From Scylla paramamosain (lineage: Eukaryota; Arthropoda; Malacostraca; Decapoda; Portunidae): a DNA stretch of 64,000 bases. The stretch covers positions 145,001 to 209,000 of the forward strand of contig NW_026973727.1 in the NCBI RefSeq assembly GCF_035594125.1, given 5' to 3'. The translations under genes and the position numbers were made by a program. A model generated the notes under the pieces. The model made no database searches, was not told where the DNA came from, and saw only the letters and a list, made by a program, of their open reading frames with translations. Every line of letters starts with the position of its first letter. Position 1 is the first letter of the stretch. Of the stretch, positions 1 to 11,360 are shown one piece after another.

Positions 1-678
1 GATGTGAAATTTCCAGTTTAGATTATAAGAAAAGGACAGACCAAGGATGTTCAGTTTAGAAAGGGGGACAGTTAAGTGTCACTGAAGATGGGATAGTTAT
101 CTGGAAGGTTGTGTCAAGTTGATAGGTGGAGGAATTGAGTTTTTGAGGCATTGAATAACACTAAGTTTGCTCTGCCCCAATCAGAAATTTTAGAGAGATC
201 AGAAGTCAGGTCTTCTGTGGCTTCCCTGCATGAACTCTTTACTTCCTGAAGGGTTGGACTTCTACAAAAGACGTAGAAAAGTGCAGGGTGGTATCATCAG
301 TGTAGGAGTGGATAAGACAAGAAGTTTGGTTTAGGTCACTGGAGAATAATAAGAAGAGAGTGGGTGATAAGACAGAGTCCTGAGGAACACCATAGTTAAT
401 AGATTTAAAGGAAGGATAGTGATCTTCTACCACAGCAGCAATAGAACAGTCAGAATGGAAACTTAAGATGAAGTTACAGAGAAAAGGATAGAAGGCACAG
501 AAGAGTAGTTTGGAAATCAAAGCTTTGTGCCAAACTCTATCAAAAACTTTTAATATGTCCAAAGCAACAGCAAAAGTCTCACCAAAATCTTTATAAGAGG
601 ATGACTAAGACTCAGTAAGGAAAGCCAAAAGATCACCAGTAGAGTGGCCTTGATGGAACCCATACTGGTGATCAGATA
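1..678 (-). mobile_element. Family A non-LTR retrotransposon, RT part (left piece of a split copy)
   Basis: Read on the minus strand this matches the reverse transcriptase and thumb region of the intact family A copy at 684-3995, including the GVPQ box (here with one Ser-to-Asp change, QDSVLSP) and the YADD box altered to YTDD. An open stretch remains at 239-562, but stops and frameshifts break the rest. The copy runs off the left edge. Its upstream half is not adjacent: it continues at 3996-5952, because the element at 684-3995 landed inside it. Seen directly by comparing both pieces with the intact copy. Confidence 0.85.
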
Positions 679-683
679 CTACT

Positions 684-3600
684 AGGAGGAGGCAGTAGAC
701 ACCTGCCGAAACGATAATTACTCCCAGTGAGGTCTAAAGCACTGTTCAGGGGGTGCTGTGAACTTATCATTAAACCCAGCTGTGACCTCACTGAACGTTT
801 CCCTTTGTGTCTCACAACACAAGGGGGTAGTCACAGCCTGCCCTCTAAAGACAACTCTCTTCCTCCACACAAAACTACAAGCACCTAATAACACACACAC
901 CCTTCACTCCAAAAATTTTAAAATCATGGCGACTCCTACACCAGCCTCGGAGTCCCCATCTGGGGAGGGGACCATAAATGTCCCCAGGTCGGACTGCCTT
1001 TCCGTCGACGACCCTAAGTGTCTTGACACCCCCCTCAACTTTTTCTTCATTAACTTCTGCAACATTCGCAGTCTAAGATCTAATTTTCAATCTGTAGAAC
1101 ACCACCTCTCCTCTTCTAAACCTCATCTTCTTTTCCTCACTGAAACTCAGGTGTCTGAGGCAACTGACAGTAGCCCCTTTTCTGTTCCCTCCTACTTTCT
1201 CTATCCTCATTTTCGATCCAAAGCTGGATGCTGCGTTTATGTGCGCAATGACTTAACCTGCTCTCGTGCCCACGCTCTTGAATCTTCCGAGTTTTCCACC
1301 ATCTGGCTACGACTACAGAGTCATTCTCATACTAAATTTATCTGTGCTGTATACCTCTCTCCTAACTCCTCTGACTATAAGAAATTCTTTGACTACTTAA
1401 CTTCCAAAGTGGAGCACATTCTGACCCTCTTCCCTTTTGCAGAGATCTCCATTCTTGGAGACTTCAATGTTCACCACCAGCTTTGGCTTTCCTCTCCCTT
1501 CACTGACCATCCTGGTGAACTAGCCTACAACTTTGCTATCCTCCATGACCTAGAGCAATTGGTGCAACACCCTACTCGTATTCCTGACCGTCTTGGAGAT
1601 ACGCCCAACATTCTTGACCTTTTCCTGACCTCTAATCCTTCTGCTTATGCTGTCACCCTTTCTTCTCCGTTGGGCTCCTCCGATCACAATCTCATATCTT
1701 TATCTTGTCCTATCACTCCAATCCCTCCTCAGGATCCCCCTAAGCGAAGGTGCCTCTGGCGTTTTGCCTCTGCTAGTTGGGGGGACCTGAGGAGGTATTT
1801 TGCTGATTTTCCTTGGAATGACTACTGCTTCCGTGTCAGAGACCCGTCTTTGTGTGCTGAGCGCATAACAGAGGTGATAGTGTCTGGCATGGAGGCGTAC
1901 ATTCCTCACTCTTTTTCTCGTCCTAAACCTTCTAAACCTTGGTTTAACACAGCTTGTTCTCGTGCTATACATGATAGAGAGGTGGCCCACAAAAGGTACT
2001 TAAGCCTTCCTTCACCAGAATCTCATGCACTTTATATTTCTGCCCGGAACCATGCCAAGTCTGTTCTCCAACTAGCCAAAAACTCCTTCATTAACAGAAA
2101 ATGTCAAAACCTTTCAAGATCTAACTCCCCTCGTGATTTCTGGCATCTAGCCAAAAATATCTCCAATAACTTTGCTTCTTCTTCTTTCCCTCCTCTACTT
2201 CAACCAGATGGCACCACTGCTATCACATCTATTTCTAAAGCTGAACTCTTTGCTCAAACCTTTGCTAAAAACTCTACCTTGGACGATTCTGGGCTTGTTC
2301 CTCCCTCTCCTCCACCCTCTGACTACTTCATGCCTCGTATTAAAATTCTTCGTAATGATGTTTTCCATGCCCTCGCTGGCCTAAACCCTCAGAAGGCTTA
2401 TGGACCTGATGGGGTCCCTCCTATTGTTCTCCGAAACTGTGCCTCCGTGCTTGCACCTTGCCTAGTCAAACTCTTTCAGCTCTGTCTGTCAACATCTACC
2501 TTTCCTTCTTGCTGGAAGTTTGCCTACATTCAACCTGTTCCTAAAAAGGGTGACCGCTCTAATCCCTCAAACTACCGTCCTATTGCTTTAATTTCCTGCT
2601 TATCTAAAGTTTTTGAATCTATCCTCAACAGGAAGATTCTTAAACATCTATCACTTCACAACCTTCTATCTGATCGCCAGTATGGGTTCCGTCAAGGCCG
2701 CTCTACTGGTGATCTTCTGGCTTTCCTTACTGAGTCTTGGTCATCCTCTTTTAGAGACTTTGGTGAAACTTTTGCTGTTGCCTTGGACATATCAAAAGCC
2801 TTTGATAGAGTCTGGCACAAAGCTTTGATTTCCAAACTACCCTCCTACGGTTTCTATCCTTCTCTCTGTAACTTCATCTCAAGTTTCCTTTCTGACCATT
2901 CTATTGCTGCTGTGGTAGATGGTCACTGTTCTTCTCCTAAATCTATTAACAGTGGTGTTCCTCAGGGTTCTGTCCTGTCACCCACTCTCTTCTTATTATT
3001 CATTAATGATCTTCTAAACCAAACTTCTTGTCCTATCCACTCCTATGCTGATGATACCACCCTGCACTTTTCCACGTCTTTTCATAGACGTCCAACCCTT
3101 CAGGAGGTAAACATATCACGCAGGGAAGCCACAGAACGCCTGACTTCTGATCTTTCTAAAATTTCTGATTGGGGCAGAGCAAACTTGGTATTGTTCAATG
3201 CCTCAAAAACTCAATTCCTCCATCTATCAACTCGACACAATCTTCCAGACAACTATCCCCTCTTCTTCAATGACACTCAACTGTCCCCCTCTTCTACACT
3301 GAACATCCTCGGTCTGTCCTTTACTTATAATCTGAACTGGAAACTTCACATCTCATCTCTAGCTAAAACAGCTTCTATGAAGTTAGGTGTTCTGAGACGT
3401 CTCCGCCAGTTTTTCTCACCCCCCCAGCTGCTAACTCTGTACAAGGGCCTTATCCGTCCATGTATGGAGTATGCTTCACATGTCTGGGGGGGTTCCACTC
3501 ATACTGCTGTTCTAGACAGGGTGGAATCAAAAGCTTTTCGTCTCATCAACTCCTCTCCTCTAACTGACTGTCTTCAGCCTCTCTCTCACCGCCGCAATGT

Positions 3601-3995
3601 TGCATCTCTAGCTGTCTTCTACCGCTATTTTCATGCTAACTGCTCTTCTGATCTTGCTAACTGCATGCCTCCCCTCCTTCCGCGGCCTCGCTGCACAAGA
3701 CTTTCTTCTTTCTCTCACTCCTATTCTGTCCACCTCTCTAACGCAAGAGTTAACCAGTATTCTCAATCATTCATCCCTTTCTCTGGTAAACTCTGGAACT
3801 CCTTGCCTGCTTCTGTATTTCCACCTTCCTATGACTTGAATTCCTTCAAGAGGGAGGTTTCAAGACACTTATCCACCAATTTTTGACCACTGCTTTGACC
3901 CTTTTAGGGACTGGCATTTCAGTGGGCATTTTTTTTATTAGATTTTTGTTGCCCTTGGCCAGTATCCTTCCTACATAAAAAAAAAAAAAAAAAAA
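684..3995 (+). mobile_element. Full-length family A non-LTR retrotransposon
   Basis: The 5' end is the block GGAGGAGGCAGTAGACACC, which starts or ends every 5'-complete copy in this window (33720, 5952, 19507, 45763). It is followed by about 240 nt of leader, one long ORF (926-3886) and a short 3' UTR with the family's TTGGCCAG...CCTACAT signature and a poly(A) tail of about 20 nt. It sits in opposite orientation inside another family A copy. AGATA is shared by the left flank (674-678) and right flank (3995-3999), a candidate short target-site duplication. Family placement in the jockey-like group is inference from RT and endonuclease motifs. Confidence 0.9.
926..3886 (+). CDS. Family A retrotransposon polyprotein: AP endonuclease and reverse transcriptase
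   Basis: A 986-residue uninterrupted ORF. I start it at the ATG at 926 ([10 protein letters not shown]), because the same Met opens the ORF in the copies at 33947 and 45523, whereas the earlier in-frame ATG at 758 is not kept. Residues about 40-260 form an apurinic-type endonuclease: Asn46 in CNIRSL, Glu73 in LTETQ, Asp179 in ILGDFN, and SDHN at 252-255. Residues about 470-740 form the RT: Asp621 in [15 protein letters not shown] at 677-682, and YADD at 707-710. A thumb-like region follows ([14 protein letters not shown], then LYKGLIRP). No CCHC knuckle and no separate ORF1 are visible. Such enzymes nick the target and copy their RNA in place. All recognisable catalytic residues are present, so the copy may be young. 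Confidence 0.88.
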   Translation: MATPTPASESPSGEGTINVPRSDCLSVDDPKCLDTPLNFFFINFCNIRSLRSNFQSVEHHLSSSKPHLLFLTETQVSEATDSSPFSVPSYFLYPHFRSKAGCCVYVRNDLTCSRAHALESSEFSTIWLRLQSHSHTKFICAVYLSPNSSDYKKFFDYLTSKVEHILTLFPFAEISILGDFNVHHQLWLSSPFTDHPGELAYNFAILHDLEQLVQHPTRIPDRLGDTPNILDLFLTSNPSAYAVTLSSPLGSSDHNLISLSCPITPIPPQDPPKRRCLWRFASASWGDLRRYFADFPWNDYCFRVRDPSLCAERITEVIVSGMEAYIPHSFSRPKPSKPWFNTACSRAIHDREVAHKRYLSLPSPESHALYISARNHAKSVLQLAKNSFINRKCQNLSRSNSPRDFWHLAKNISNNFASSSFPPLLQPDGTTAITSISKAELFAQTFAKNSTLDDSGLVPPSPPPSDYFMPRIKILRNDVFHALAGLNPQKAYGPDGVPPIVLRNCASVLAPCLVKLFQLCLSTSTFPSCWKFAYIQPVPKKGDRSNPSNYRPIALISCLSKVFESILNRKILKHLSLHNLLSDRQYGFRQGRSTGDLLAFLTESWSSSFRDFGETFAVALDISKAFDRVWHKALISKLPSYGFYPSLCNFISSFLSDHSIAAVVDGHCSSPKSINSGVPQGSVLSPTLFLLFINDLLNQTSCPIHSYADDTTLHFSTSFHRRPTLQEVNISRREATERLTSDLSKISDWGRANLVLFNASKTQFLHLSTRHNLPDNYPLFFNDTQLSPSSTLNILGLSFTYNLNWKLHISSLAKTASMKLGVLRRLRQFFSPPQLLTLYKGLIRPCMEYASHVWGGSTHTAVLDRVESKAFRLINSSPLTDCLQPLSHRRNVASLAVFYRYFHANCSSDLANCMPPLLPRPRCTRLSSFSHSYSVHLSNARVNQYSQSFIPFSGKLWNSLPASVFPPSYDLNSFKREVSRHLSTNF

Positions 3996-5952
3996 GATAG
4001 AAGGTTGTGAAGTGAAAGATGTTTAAGAATCTTCTTGTTGATGATTGATTAAAAAACTTTAGATAGGCAGGAAATTAAAACAATAGGATGGCAGTTTGAG
4101 GGATTTGAAGTCACCCTTTTTAGGAACAGGCTGAATGTAGGCAAACTTCCAGCAAGAAGGAATGGTAGATGCTGACAGAGTTGAAAGAGTTTGATTAGGC
4201 AAGGTGCAAGCATAGAGGCACAGTTTCGGAGAACAATATGAGGCACCCCATCAGGTCCATAAGCCTTCCGAGGGTTTAGGCCAGGGAGGGCATGAAAACA
4301 TGACTGTGAAGAATTTTAATAGGTAGCATGAAGTAGTCAGAGGGTGGAGGCGAGGGAGGAACAAGCCCTGAATTGTCCAAGGTAGAGATTTTAGCAAAGG
4401 TTTGAGCAAAGAGTTCAGGTTTAGAGATAGATGTGATAGCAGTGGTACCATCTGGTTGATATAAAGGAGGAAAAGAAGGAGAAGCAAAGTTATTGGAGAT
4501 GTTTTTGGCTTGGTGCCAGAAGTTACAAGGGGAGTTAGATCTTGAAAGATTTTGACACTTTCCGTTAATGAAGGAGTTTTTGGCTAGTTGGAAAACAGAC
4601 TTGGCATGGTTCCAGGCAAAAATATAAAGCCCATGATATTCTGGTGATGGAAGGCTTAAGTACCTCTTGTAGGCCACCTCTCTATCATGTATAGCATGAG
4701 AACAAGCTGTGTTAAACCAAGATTTGGAAGGTAAAGAGTGAGGAATGTACACCTCCATGTCAGACTCTACTACCTCTGTTATGTACTCTGCACACAGACA
4801 GGTCTCTGACATGGAAGCAGTAGTCATTCCAAGGAAAATCAGCAAAATACCTTCTTGGGTCCCTGCAGCTAGCAGAGGCAAAATCCTAGAGGCACTTCTG
4901 CTTATGGGGATGCTGAGGAAGGATTGGAGTGATAGGACAAGATAAAGATATGAGATTGTGACTGGATGAGCCCAACAGAGAAGAGAGGGTGACAGCATAA
5001 GCAGAAGGATTAGAGGTTATGAAAAGGTTAATAATGTTGGGCATATCTCCAAGATGGTCAGGAATACAAGTAGGGTGTTGCACCGATTGCTCTAGGTTGT
5101 GGAGGATAGCAAAGTTGAAGGCTGGTTCACCAGGATGGTCAGTGAAGGGAGAGGAAAGCCAAAGCTGATGGTGAACATTGAAGTCTCCAAGAATGGAGAT
5201 CTCTGTAAAAGGGAAGAGGGTCAGAATGTGCTCCACTTTGGAAGTTAAGAAGTCAAAGAATTTTTTTAAAGTCAGAGGAGTTAGGTGAGAGGTATACAGC
5301 ACAGATACATTTAGTTTGAGAGTGACTGTAATCGTAGCCAGATGGTGGAAAACTCGGAAGATTCAAGAGCATGGGCAAGAGAGCAGGTTAAGTTGTTGTG
5401 CACATAAATGCAACATCCAGCTTTGGATTGAAAATGAGGATAGAGAAAGTAGGAGAGAACAAAAATGGGGCTAATGTCAGTTGCCTTAGACACTTGTGTT
5501 TCAGTGAGGAAAAGAAAATGAGGTTTAGTAGAGGAGAGATGGTGTTTTTACAGACTGAAAATTAGATCCAAGACTGCAAATGTTGCAGGAGTTAATGAAG
5601 AAAAAGTTGAGCGGTGTCAAGACACTTAGGGTCGATACCAGAAGAGCAGTCTGACCTGGGGACATTTGTTGTCCCCTCCCCCGATGGTGACTCTATGAGG
5701 CTGGTGTAGGAGTCTCCATGATAATTGAGTGAAGGGTGTGTGTGTAATTAGATGCTTGTAGTTTTGTGTGAAGGAAGAGAGTTGTCTTTAGAGAGCAGGC
5801 TGTGACTGTCCCCTTTTCTTGTGAGACACAAAGGGAAACATTCAGTGAAGTCACAGCTGCGTTTAATGATAAGTTCACAGCACCCCATCATCCAGTGCTT
5901 TAGACCTCACTGGGAGTAATTATCATTTTGGCAGGTGCCTGCTGCCTCCTCC
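3996..5952 (-). mobile_element. Family A non-LTR retrotransposon, 5' part (right piece of a split copy)
   Basis: Minus-strand family A sequence from the 5' end (5952) through the endonuclease to the start of the RT, where the element at 684-3995 interrupts it. Fragments of the ORF are still open: 4886-5302 (GDFNVHH, then a decayed SSHN box), 4276-4998 (linker) and 4049-4246 (RT entry). The frame changes several times, and the Met context at 5700 has lost the usual start. It is clearly more decayed than the inserted copy, consistent with being the older host of the insertion. Confidence 0.85.
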
Positions 5953-6795
5953 TTGTAACATTCTCTTCTGTTTCTTACTTGGCATACCTCTGGATAACCT
6001 CAAAGTGTCCCTCAGCAGTCTTTGCCAGCAGTTTGCCCACAAATGTCTGGCCTGAGGAGGAGAGAGAAGAGGCTCAGGAAAGAAAATACAGTACAGATGC
6101 AATTCCTCTCAACTTCTGTGCTTTCTTATGGAAGGATAACAGAGAAGGTGTAATTTTACTCCCTTCATCTATCTACTTATCTATACACCAGGCCACCAAT
6201 CCCAGACAAAGCAACACTCACTCACACACACATCACTCATACTCTTAGGCCCACTGGTCTCTGGTGGGAAGGAACAGTGTTGTGGACCTCCCTACAACAC
6301 CCTAGTGACTGTACTTACAAGACTCTGCTATGGTTATGGTCTTCACAGAAGATAGTAACACAATTCCTCTCATAAATTTTATGAGTCATGTGGATGGTCT
6401 GGCACCAGCGTGGCAGTACATACATGCCCTGGCCTCACCTTAGGCCAACTGAGTACTGACTCATTATCCAGTAATTACTGTCCCACTCCCTCCCCTCCCA
6501 CCACTTAGGGATAACATGCCACACATCTGAAAAAGTCTCCAAAAATCATGCACACACAAAAAAACAGATACAGTATATGAAAAACAGCAAAACATAAGGA
6601 GTACCACAAGGTGTAATCTAAAGCCTGAGTGTAAACAAGCTATGTCTCAGACACACAGCTCAAACTTTGGCAGATTGTTGCCAAAGTGCTGGATGATTTT
6701 TCAGTGTGCACAGACCAATGTTGCTTTTTGCACACATTTTCATTCAAAAAAGTTAATTACAGTCCCTTAATTAACTTAGTAATTTCTGTCCATCT
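5953..6795. other. Non-coding interval with a dispersed repeat
   Basis: No convincing gene. An ORF at 5928-6248 has no recognisable domain and starts inside the retrotransposon end. Bases about 6170-6310 match a second stretch at 11905-12060 in the same orientation (both contain CTATACACCAGG/CTATATACCAGG, then CACTCTTAG and TTGTGGACC), marking an interspersed repeat. Confidence 0.5.
6170..6310 (+). repeat. Dispersed repeat, copy 1
   Basis: Shares an ordered series of blocks with 11905-12060: a (CTAT)-rich start, a CACCAGGC-like block, ACACATCACTCA, CACTCTTAG, and GTTGTGGACC or CTTGTGGACC followed by CCCT and ACA. I cannot name the family. It could be a SINE or a decayed DNA transposon. Confidence 0.45.
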
Positions 6796-7260
6796 CCTCA
6801 CCTTGAAAGCCTTACCATCAAACATTAAGCCAGAATTTTTGTAAACAAGCTGAATGAATGTATCATGATAATAGAAATAATACTGTTTTATTACTTCATG
6901 CATGTATGCAAAAAGTAAACTTGACTCGATTATTCCTGTCTACCCCACCTTTAAAGTCTTGCCATCCAAGCACTGGGCCAGAGTCCTTGTCAACAAACTG
7001 AATGCCTCTTGATAACAGAATTAATATTGTTTTATTACGCTATCCCAAAAAATTTAACTTGATTTTGTCATCTCCTCACCTTCAATGCCTTGCCATCAAA
7101 CTACAATCCAGAATCTTTGTCAACAAACTGAACAATAACAGAAATTATATTGTTTTATTACTCTATAAAAAAAAGAAAAAAAAAAAATTCCTGTCTGTCT
7201 CCTCACTTCCTCACATCATGTTAACAAAGATTATATTATTTTATTGCTCTTTATATGTAA
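6796..7260 (-). repeat. Tandem repeat whose units look like exon plus intron cassettes
   Basis: On the minus strand, three units of about 120-150 bp each contain a TTCAG acceptor, a 48- or 49-nt block, and a GTGAGG or GTGGGG donor. The blocks are at 7080-7127, 6949-6997 and 6802-6849; a fourth, more decayed unit lies near 7190-7260. The block at 6802-6849 reads LVYKNSGLMFDGKAFK. The block at 7080-7127 has one stop in the same frame (FVDKDSGL*FDGKALK). The middle block is 49 nt, one base longer. The flanking 'intron' sequence is repeated too. They may be duplicated exons of the fibrocystin-L-like gene upstream (its exon ending at 11108 also ends in phase 0), or simply a tandem repeat that resembles exons. 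Confidence 0.5.
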
Positions 7261-7315
7261 CATTGGTGTATCTTTGAGTCCTTTCATGGGAACCAAAAAG
7301 GCCTGAAAGTTTACT

Positions 7316-7317
<2 letters not shown>

Positions 7318-7349
<32 letters not shown>
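7318..7349. repeat. (AC)n microsatellite at the 5' junction of a family B element
   Basis: Sixteen AC units directly before the first base of the family B copy at 7350. See the AC-target finding. Confidence 0.95.
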
Positions 7350-7353
<4 letters not shown>

Positions 7354-7462
7354 AATCCAGCCATCTACGTCACTGAGAGTTGCCCTAGTGGAAATACAGA
7401 GTATGAGAGTTCACACTGGTTCTACTCGTTGCTGTTTCGTCTCCAAAGCAGTTAAATTGTTA

Positions 7463-8123
7463 TAATGAGCGGTGAAGAGGGGTCTACTTCGGTCCCCACT
7501 ATGTTGTTTATGCCAATGGGGACCGTCTCGAAGGCTAGACAGAGAGACCTCGGGATTTGGGGAAGAGGACTGAAGGGTCAGGAAAGCAATGATGAGAAGG
7601 AGAATTATCACACTGGAAACTGAAATGAAGGAAATGAAGGATAGATTTGACAAGATGGAGAAGATGGTTGAAACTTTGATCACCGAGAAGGGGGTGTGGA
7701 GAGGTGCATATGACGATCTACATAAAAAACAAACGTTATATGAAAAGAAAGCAATGGAATATGAAGGCAAAGTGGAAGAGTTAAATGTAAAACAGGAAAA
7801 TTGGAAGAAAGAACAAGAGAAAGAAAAGATAGATTTTAGGAAAATTGTGGAGGAACAAACAAAGGCAAACAACAAAAAGCTAACAGAAAAAGTTGTTCAA
7901 GTTATAAAACAAAGAAAACTTGGTGAGAGAAACTGAGGATAAGAAAAAAACTGTCGTGGTATTTGGTCTGAAGGAAGAGTATACACCTCAGTGGACTGAA
8001 AGAGAAAAGAAGGAAAAGACATGTGTGGAAAAATTAGTGGGGACATTACAAGAAGAAAAAGAGCTAACTGGAGAGATCAAAGAAATTAAAAGAGGAGAAA
8101 CCGGACATCATGGGAATTGTTGA
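7463..8123 (+). pseudogene. Family B ORF1 (coiled-coil RNA-binding-type protein), broken
   Basis: The ATG at 7463 opens a short Gly/Ser-rich amino terminus that shifts frame near 7590 into a Lys/Glu-rich coiled coil (7589-7936: repeated ETEMKEMKDRF and EKMVETL-type heptads). Near 7925 there is a second shift into KKTVVVFGLKEEY, a segment resembling the start of the RRM-like domain of LINE ORF1 proteins. The same order (coiled coil, then FVVVFGVKE) is present on the minus strand in the copy at 25200-30222. ORF1 proteins bind the element's RNA. The carboxy end is missing here because of a deletion near 8125. Confidence 0.65.
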
Positions 8124-8217
8124 AATTAAATTGGCAAGTGAAGGGATATATTAAATATTGGTGAAGGAAAATACAACCTCTGAATGAGAAATAGAAAAAA
8201 ATAAACAGGGAGGAGGT

Positions 8218-10864
8218 GTGATGCTTCTAATTAGGAAGGATTTATTAGTGGAATCTGTCACATATGGGGTGGAGGAGGCAGAAGTATTGAAAATAAACTT
8301 AAGACAGAATATTGTAAGATACTGTAACATTGTGGTGACTTATGTTCCCCCCTATTCCAACTCTTGGAGAGAGGATGAATATAACAAAATGCTTGAGGAC
8401 ACAAGGACACAAGGAGTTATTTGAGGAAAATGACGATATACTCCTGATGGGGGACTTTAACTGTAAAGAGATATCTTGGGAGAATTGGACCACGGAAGGC
8501 AGTGAGCCATCATGGGGGAACAAGCTACTAGACCTGGCTATTGAAAATGTCCTGACACAATGGGTTACAGATGACACAAGATTTAGATGAAATGAAGCAC
8601 CTTCAAGGCTCAATCTAATTTCCACCAAGAAACAAGAAATAGTAGAAGACCTTAAATACATAAACCCAATAGGAAAAAGTGATCATGAGCTGATTCAGTT
8701 CACAGCTATGGATAATAACCTCAGTATAAGAAAAGAGGACCACAGAAGAGAATGGCTAAACTACAGCAAAACTAACTTTGGACAACTTAGGAAGTATTTC
8801 AGTGAAGTGAATTGGAACATGGTTATTCAAAAGGAGGACATAGAGGAAAAGTGGACAGCTTTCCTGGACATTTATAATAAGGGAGTAGAGAAATGGGTAC
8901 CCAAAAGATCAACAGAGAACCTTTTCAAAAAGGATTGGTACAACAGGAGATGTGCAACAGCTAGATTGGAGAGAGAAAAAGCATGGAACAAGTGGAAGAA
9001 AAACAGGAGACTGGACCTGTGGAACAATTATATAAGGAAGAGGAACGAATTTCTTAAAACTCACAGAGATGAGCAGAAAAATTTTGAAAAGAATGTTGTG
9101 GAGAAATGTAAAGACCAACCAAAATTATTTTATAAATTCATTAATGGAAAATTAAAGAGTAAAGATGAAACAAGCACAGTAGAAGCTGGAGAAGAGATAG
9201 TGGATAACCCAGAAGAGGTAGCTGAAGTGTTTAACAGATACTTCCACTCTGTGTCTACTAAGGAAAATGATTTCAGAGATGAGAGGACAGCATTAGAAAA
9301 AGGGACCGACTTAAAGGAGATTAAAACATCAGTAGATGAAGTAAAGAATATGTTGGAAGACCTGGATGTAAGGAAAGCAATGGGTCCTGATGGTGTCTCC
9401 AGTTGGATTTTAAAAGAGCATAGCTCACAATTAGTCTCAGTGTTGCACAATATAATTAGCACCACCCTGGTAAAAGGTAGAGTACCCATAGATTGGAAAT
9501 GGGCAGATATTACCCCAATCCACAATACTGGAAGTAAAGAAGATCCATTAAATTATAGACCTGTATCACTCACAAGTGTGGTGGCAAAGATTTGTGAAAA
9601 GATTATCAAGAACAGATGGGTGAAATACCTAGAAGACAACAATGTGATAACAGAGAAACAGTTTGCTTTCAGAAAAGGGAGATCTTATGTCACAAATTTG
9701 ATATATTTCTACTCAAGAGTAATAGATATAGTGCCAGAGAGAGATGGATGGGCTAACTGCATATACTTAGATCTGAGAAAAGCATTCAATAAAGTTCCAC
9801 ACAGAAGACTAATATGGAAATTGGAAAAAACTGGAGGACTCAGTGGATCACTTAAAGTGGATGACTGACTTTTTGACAAACAGAGAAATGAGGACAGTAA
9901 TTAAAGGCAGCAGGTCGAACTGGAGAACAGTAACGAGTGGCTATTTTGTTCACAGTTTATGTAAACGAAGTGACAGAAGGTGTAGAAAGTTACATGAACA
10001 TTTCCACTCATGATGCTAAGATTATGAGGAAAGTAACAAATGAAGAGGATTGCAATGCTTTAAATCAAGACTTAATTAAGATTAATGAAGGGTTAATGAG
10101 GTGGAACATGGAGTTTAATGCTAAAAAATGTAGTGTGATGAGGTTTGGAAAAAGTGTGAAAAGACCAGTTGGCAACTATTACTTAGGGAATGAGGAAATC
10201 TCTATAAGATCAGAAGAAAAAGACCTAGGAGTAATTATTACTGATAATTTATCATTTTGGAAGCACATAAACAAAAATTATAGGAGAAACATATAAACTG
10301 CTGAAAAACATCAAGATAGTATTCTCCTATACTGATGAAGGTATGATAAAAAACTGATAACAACGATGATACGTCTGAGATTGGAGTACACAGCATCAGT
10401 GTGGTCGAAGTTTGAAAAAGGATACAAGAAAGTTAGAAAGAATCCAGAGCTGCAACTAAAATCCTTGCAAGCTTAAGAGAGTATAGTTATGAGGAAAGGT
10501 TGAAGAGGTTGGGCCTGACTACACTAGAAAAAAAGAGGGAAAGAGGTGATTTGATAGCTATATATATAGAATACTGGAAAGAATGGAAAAGTCGGACAGA
10601 GAAGACCTCTTGATACCAGATACTAGAGACACAAGAGGACATGGAAGGAGACTGAATAGGAGTGTTTGCAGAAGAGACATCAAGAAACATAGCTTCCCAC
10701 ACAGAAGTATAACAGTGTGGAATGAACTTAAGGATGAGACTGTATGTGCAAAGACAATTCATAAATTTAAAGAAAATCTAGATAAAAAGTTGATATGGAG
10801 ACGGGATGGCACAAGCCTAGTGTGGATCTCGTCCTGTATTTCACAACTAGGTAAATACAACTAG
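8218..10864 (+). pseudogene. Family B ORF2 (endonuclease and reverse transcriptase), broken
   Basis: The endonuclease part keeps VVTYVPP (about 8335), LMGDFNCKEISWE (8444-8482) and GKSDHELIQF (8673-8702). The long open piece 8708-9868 holds the linker and early RT boxes: MGPDGVSSWILKE, LNYRPVSLTSVVAK, FAFRKGRS and YLDLRKAFNKVPH. The GVPQGS box is deleted near 9940, and the active-site FADDA has become STHDA (about 9997-10011). A key aspartate is therefore lost and this copy cannot be an active polymerase. The carboxy terminus (10583-10864) keeps the RGDLIAIY and GHGRRLNRS-type motifs seen in the other family B copies. Confidence 0.8.
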
Positions 10865-10866
10865 GT

Positions 10867-10868
<2 letters not shown>

Positions 10869-10930
<62 letters not shown>
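10869..10930. repeat. (AC)n microsatellite at the 3' end of family B
   Basis: About 31 AC units directly following the ACTAGGTAAA motif of the element's 3' end. Confidence 0.95.
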
Positions 10931-10932
<2 letters not shown>

Positions 10933-11107
10933 GAACTGAATGAATACAGAGATGGGATAAGGAATGTAGCCCAGCCCCTGTTTATCACAAGTAGAAAAAC
11001 AAAGGTGAGAGAGGCAAGAAATGTACATAAACTGATGGATGAATAAAGGAGGAGACAGAACCAGAGGTGTGTAGCTTAGTCCCTGTATACTACAACTACA
11101 CACACAC

Positions 11108-11360
11108 CTCTGTATCCAGCACAGTAAAGGACAGCTGCATTTCAAACACTGTGTACTGCACCACACTGCTGGACACACCACTCAGCACCAATGCACTGGA
11201 TGGCTTGGCATACTCAGTCACTGCCAGGCTTTCCTTGATCTTCTCTGCCACCTCCTTCTCCTGCTGCTTGTAGAACAACTTGGCATCCAGAATGACAACA
11301 CTGCCTTCCTCCTCTGTGGCCTTTGGAGGGGCTTCCTTGGGTGGTGGCTCAATGGGGTCA
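11108..11360 (-). CDS. PKHD1L1: Fibrocystin-L-like protein, exon (Pro/Glu-rich then KPSSAL segment)
   Basis: Exon inferred from an acceptor (GTGAG before TGACCCC at 11360) and a donor GTGTGT after ACAGAG at 11108. It encodes DPIEPPPKEAPPKATEEEG, a helical KLFYKQQEKEVAEKIKE stretch and AKPSSALVLSGVSSSVV, then FTVLDTE. The KPSSAL...FTVLD pattern is like the late carboxy-terminal region of fibrocystin-L (known from the family, compared from memory). The join to the previous exon (11618) keeps frame with this acceptor (TG plus T gives Cys). The exon ends in phase 0. The next exon is uncertain: the cassettes at 6802-7127 are phase-compatible, but retrotransposon B fills most of the gap. Confidence 0.5.

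Larger units (their letters stand above)
7350..10868 (+). mobile_element. Family B non-LTR retrotransposon, near full length but inactive
   Basis: Begins right after an (AC)n tract and ends with ACAACTAGGTAAATACAACT and a further AGGTAAAC leading into another (AC)n tract. It contains a coiled-coil ORF1 (7463-8123), an endonuclease segment (8130-8700), an RT (8708-10300) and a carboxy-terminal segment (10380-10864). Frameshifts, stops and a deletion between ORF1 and ORF2 break it. Placement in the broad CR1/jockey group of APE-type elements is inference. Confidence 0.85.

Noticed and set aside
758..925. Upstream ATG at 758 as start of the family A protein
   Set aside because: Other copies do not keep this frame upstream of MATPT, whereas the ATG at 926 is kept in three copies.
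5928..6248. 106-residue ORF MAGACCLLL...
   Set aside because: It starts inside the 5' end of a family A copy, has no recognised domain and ends in a dispersed repeat.
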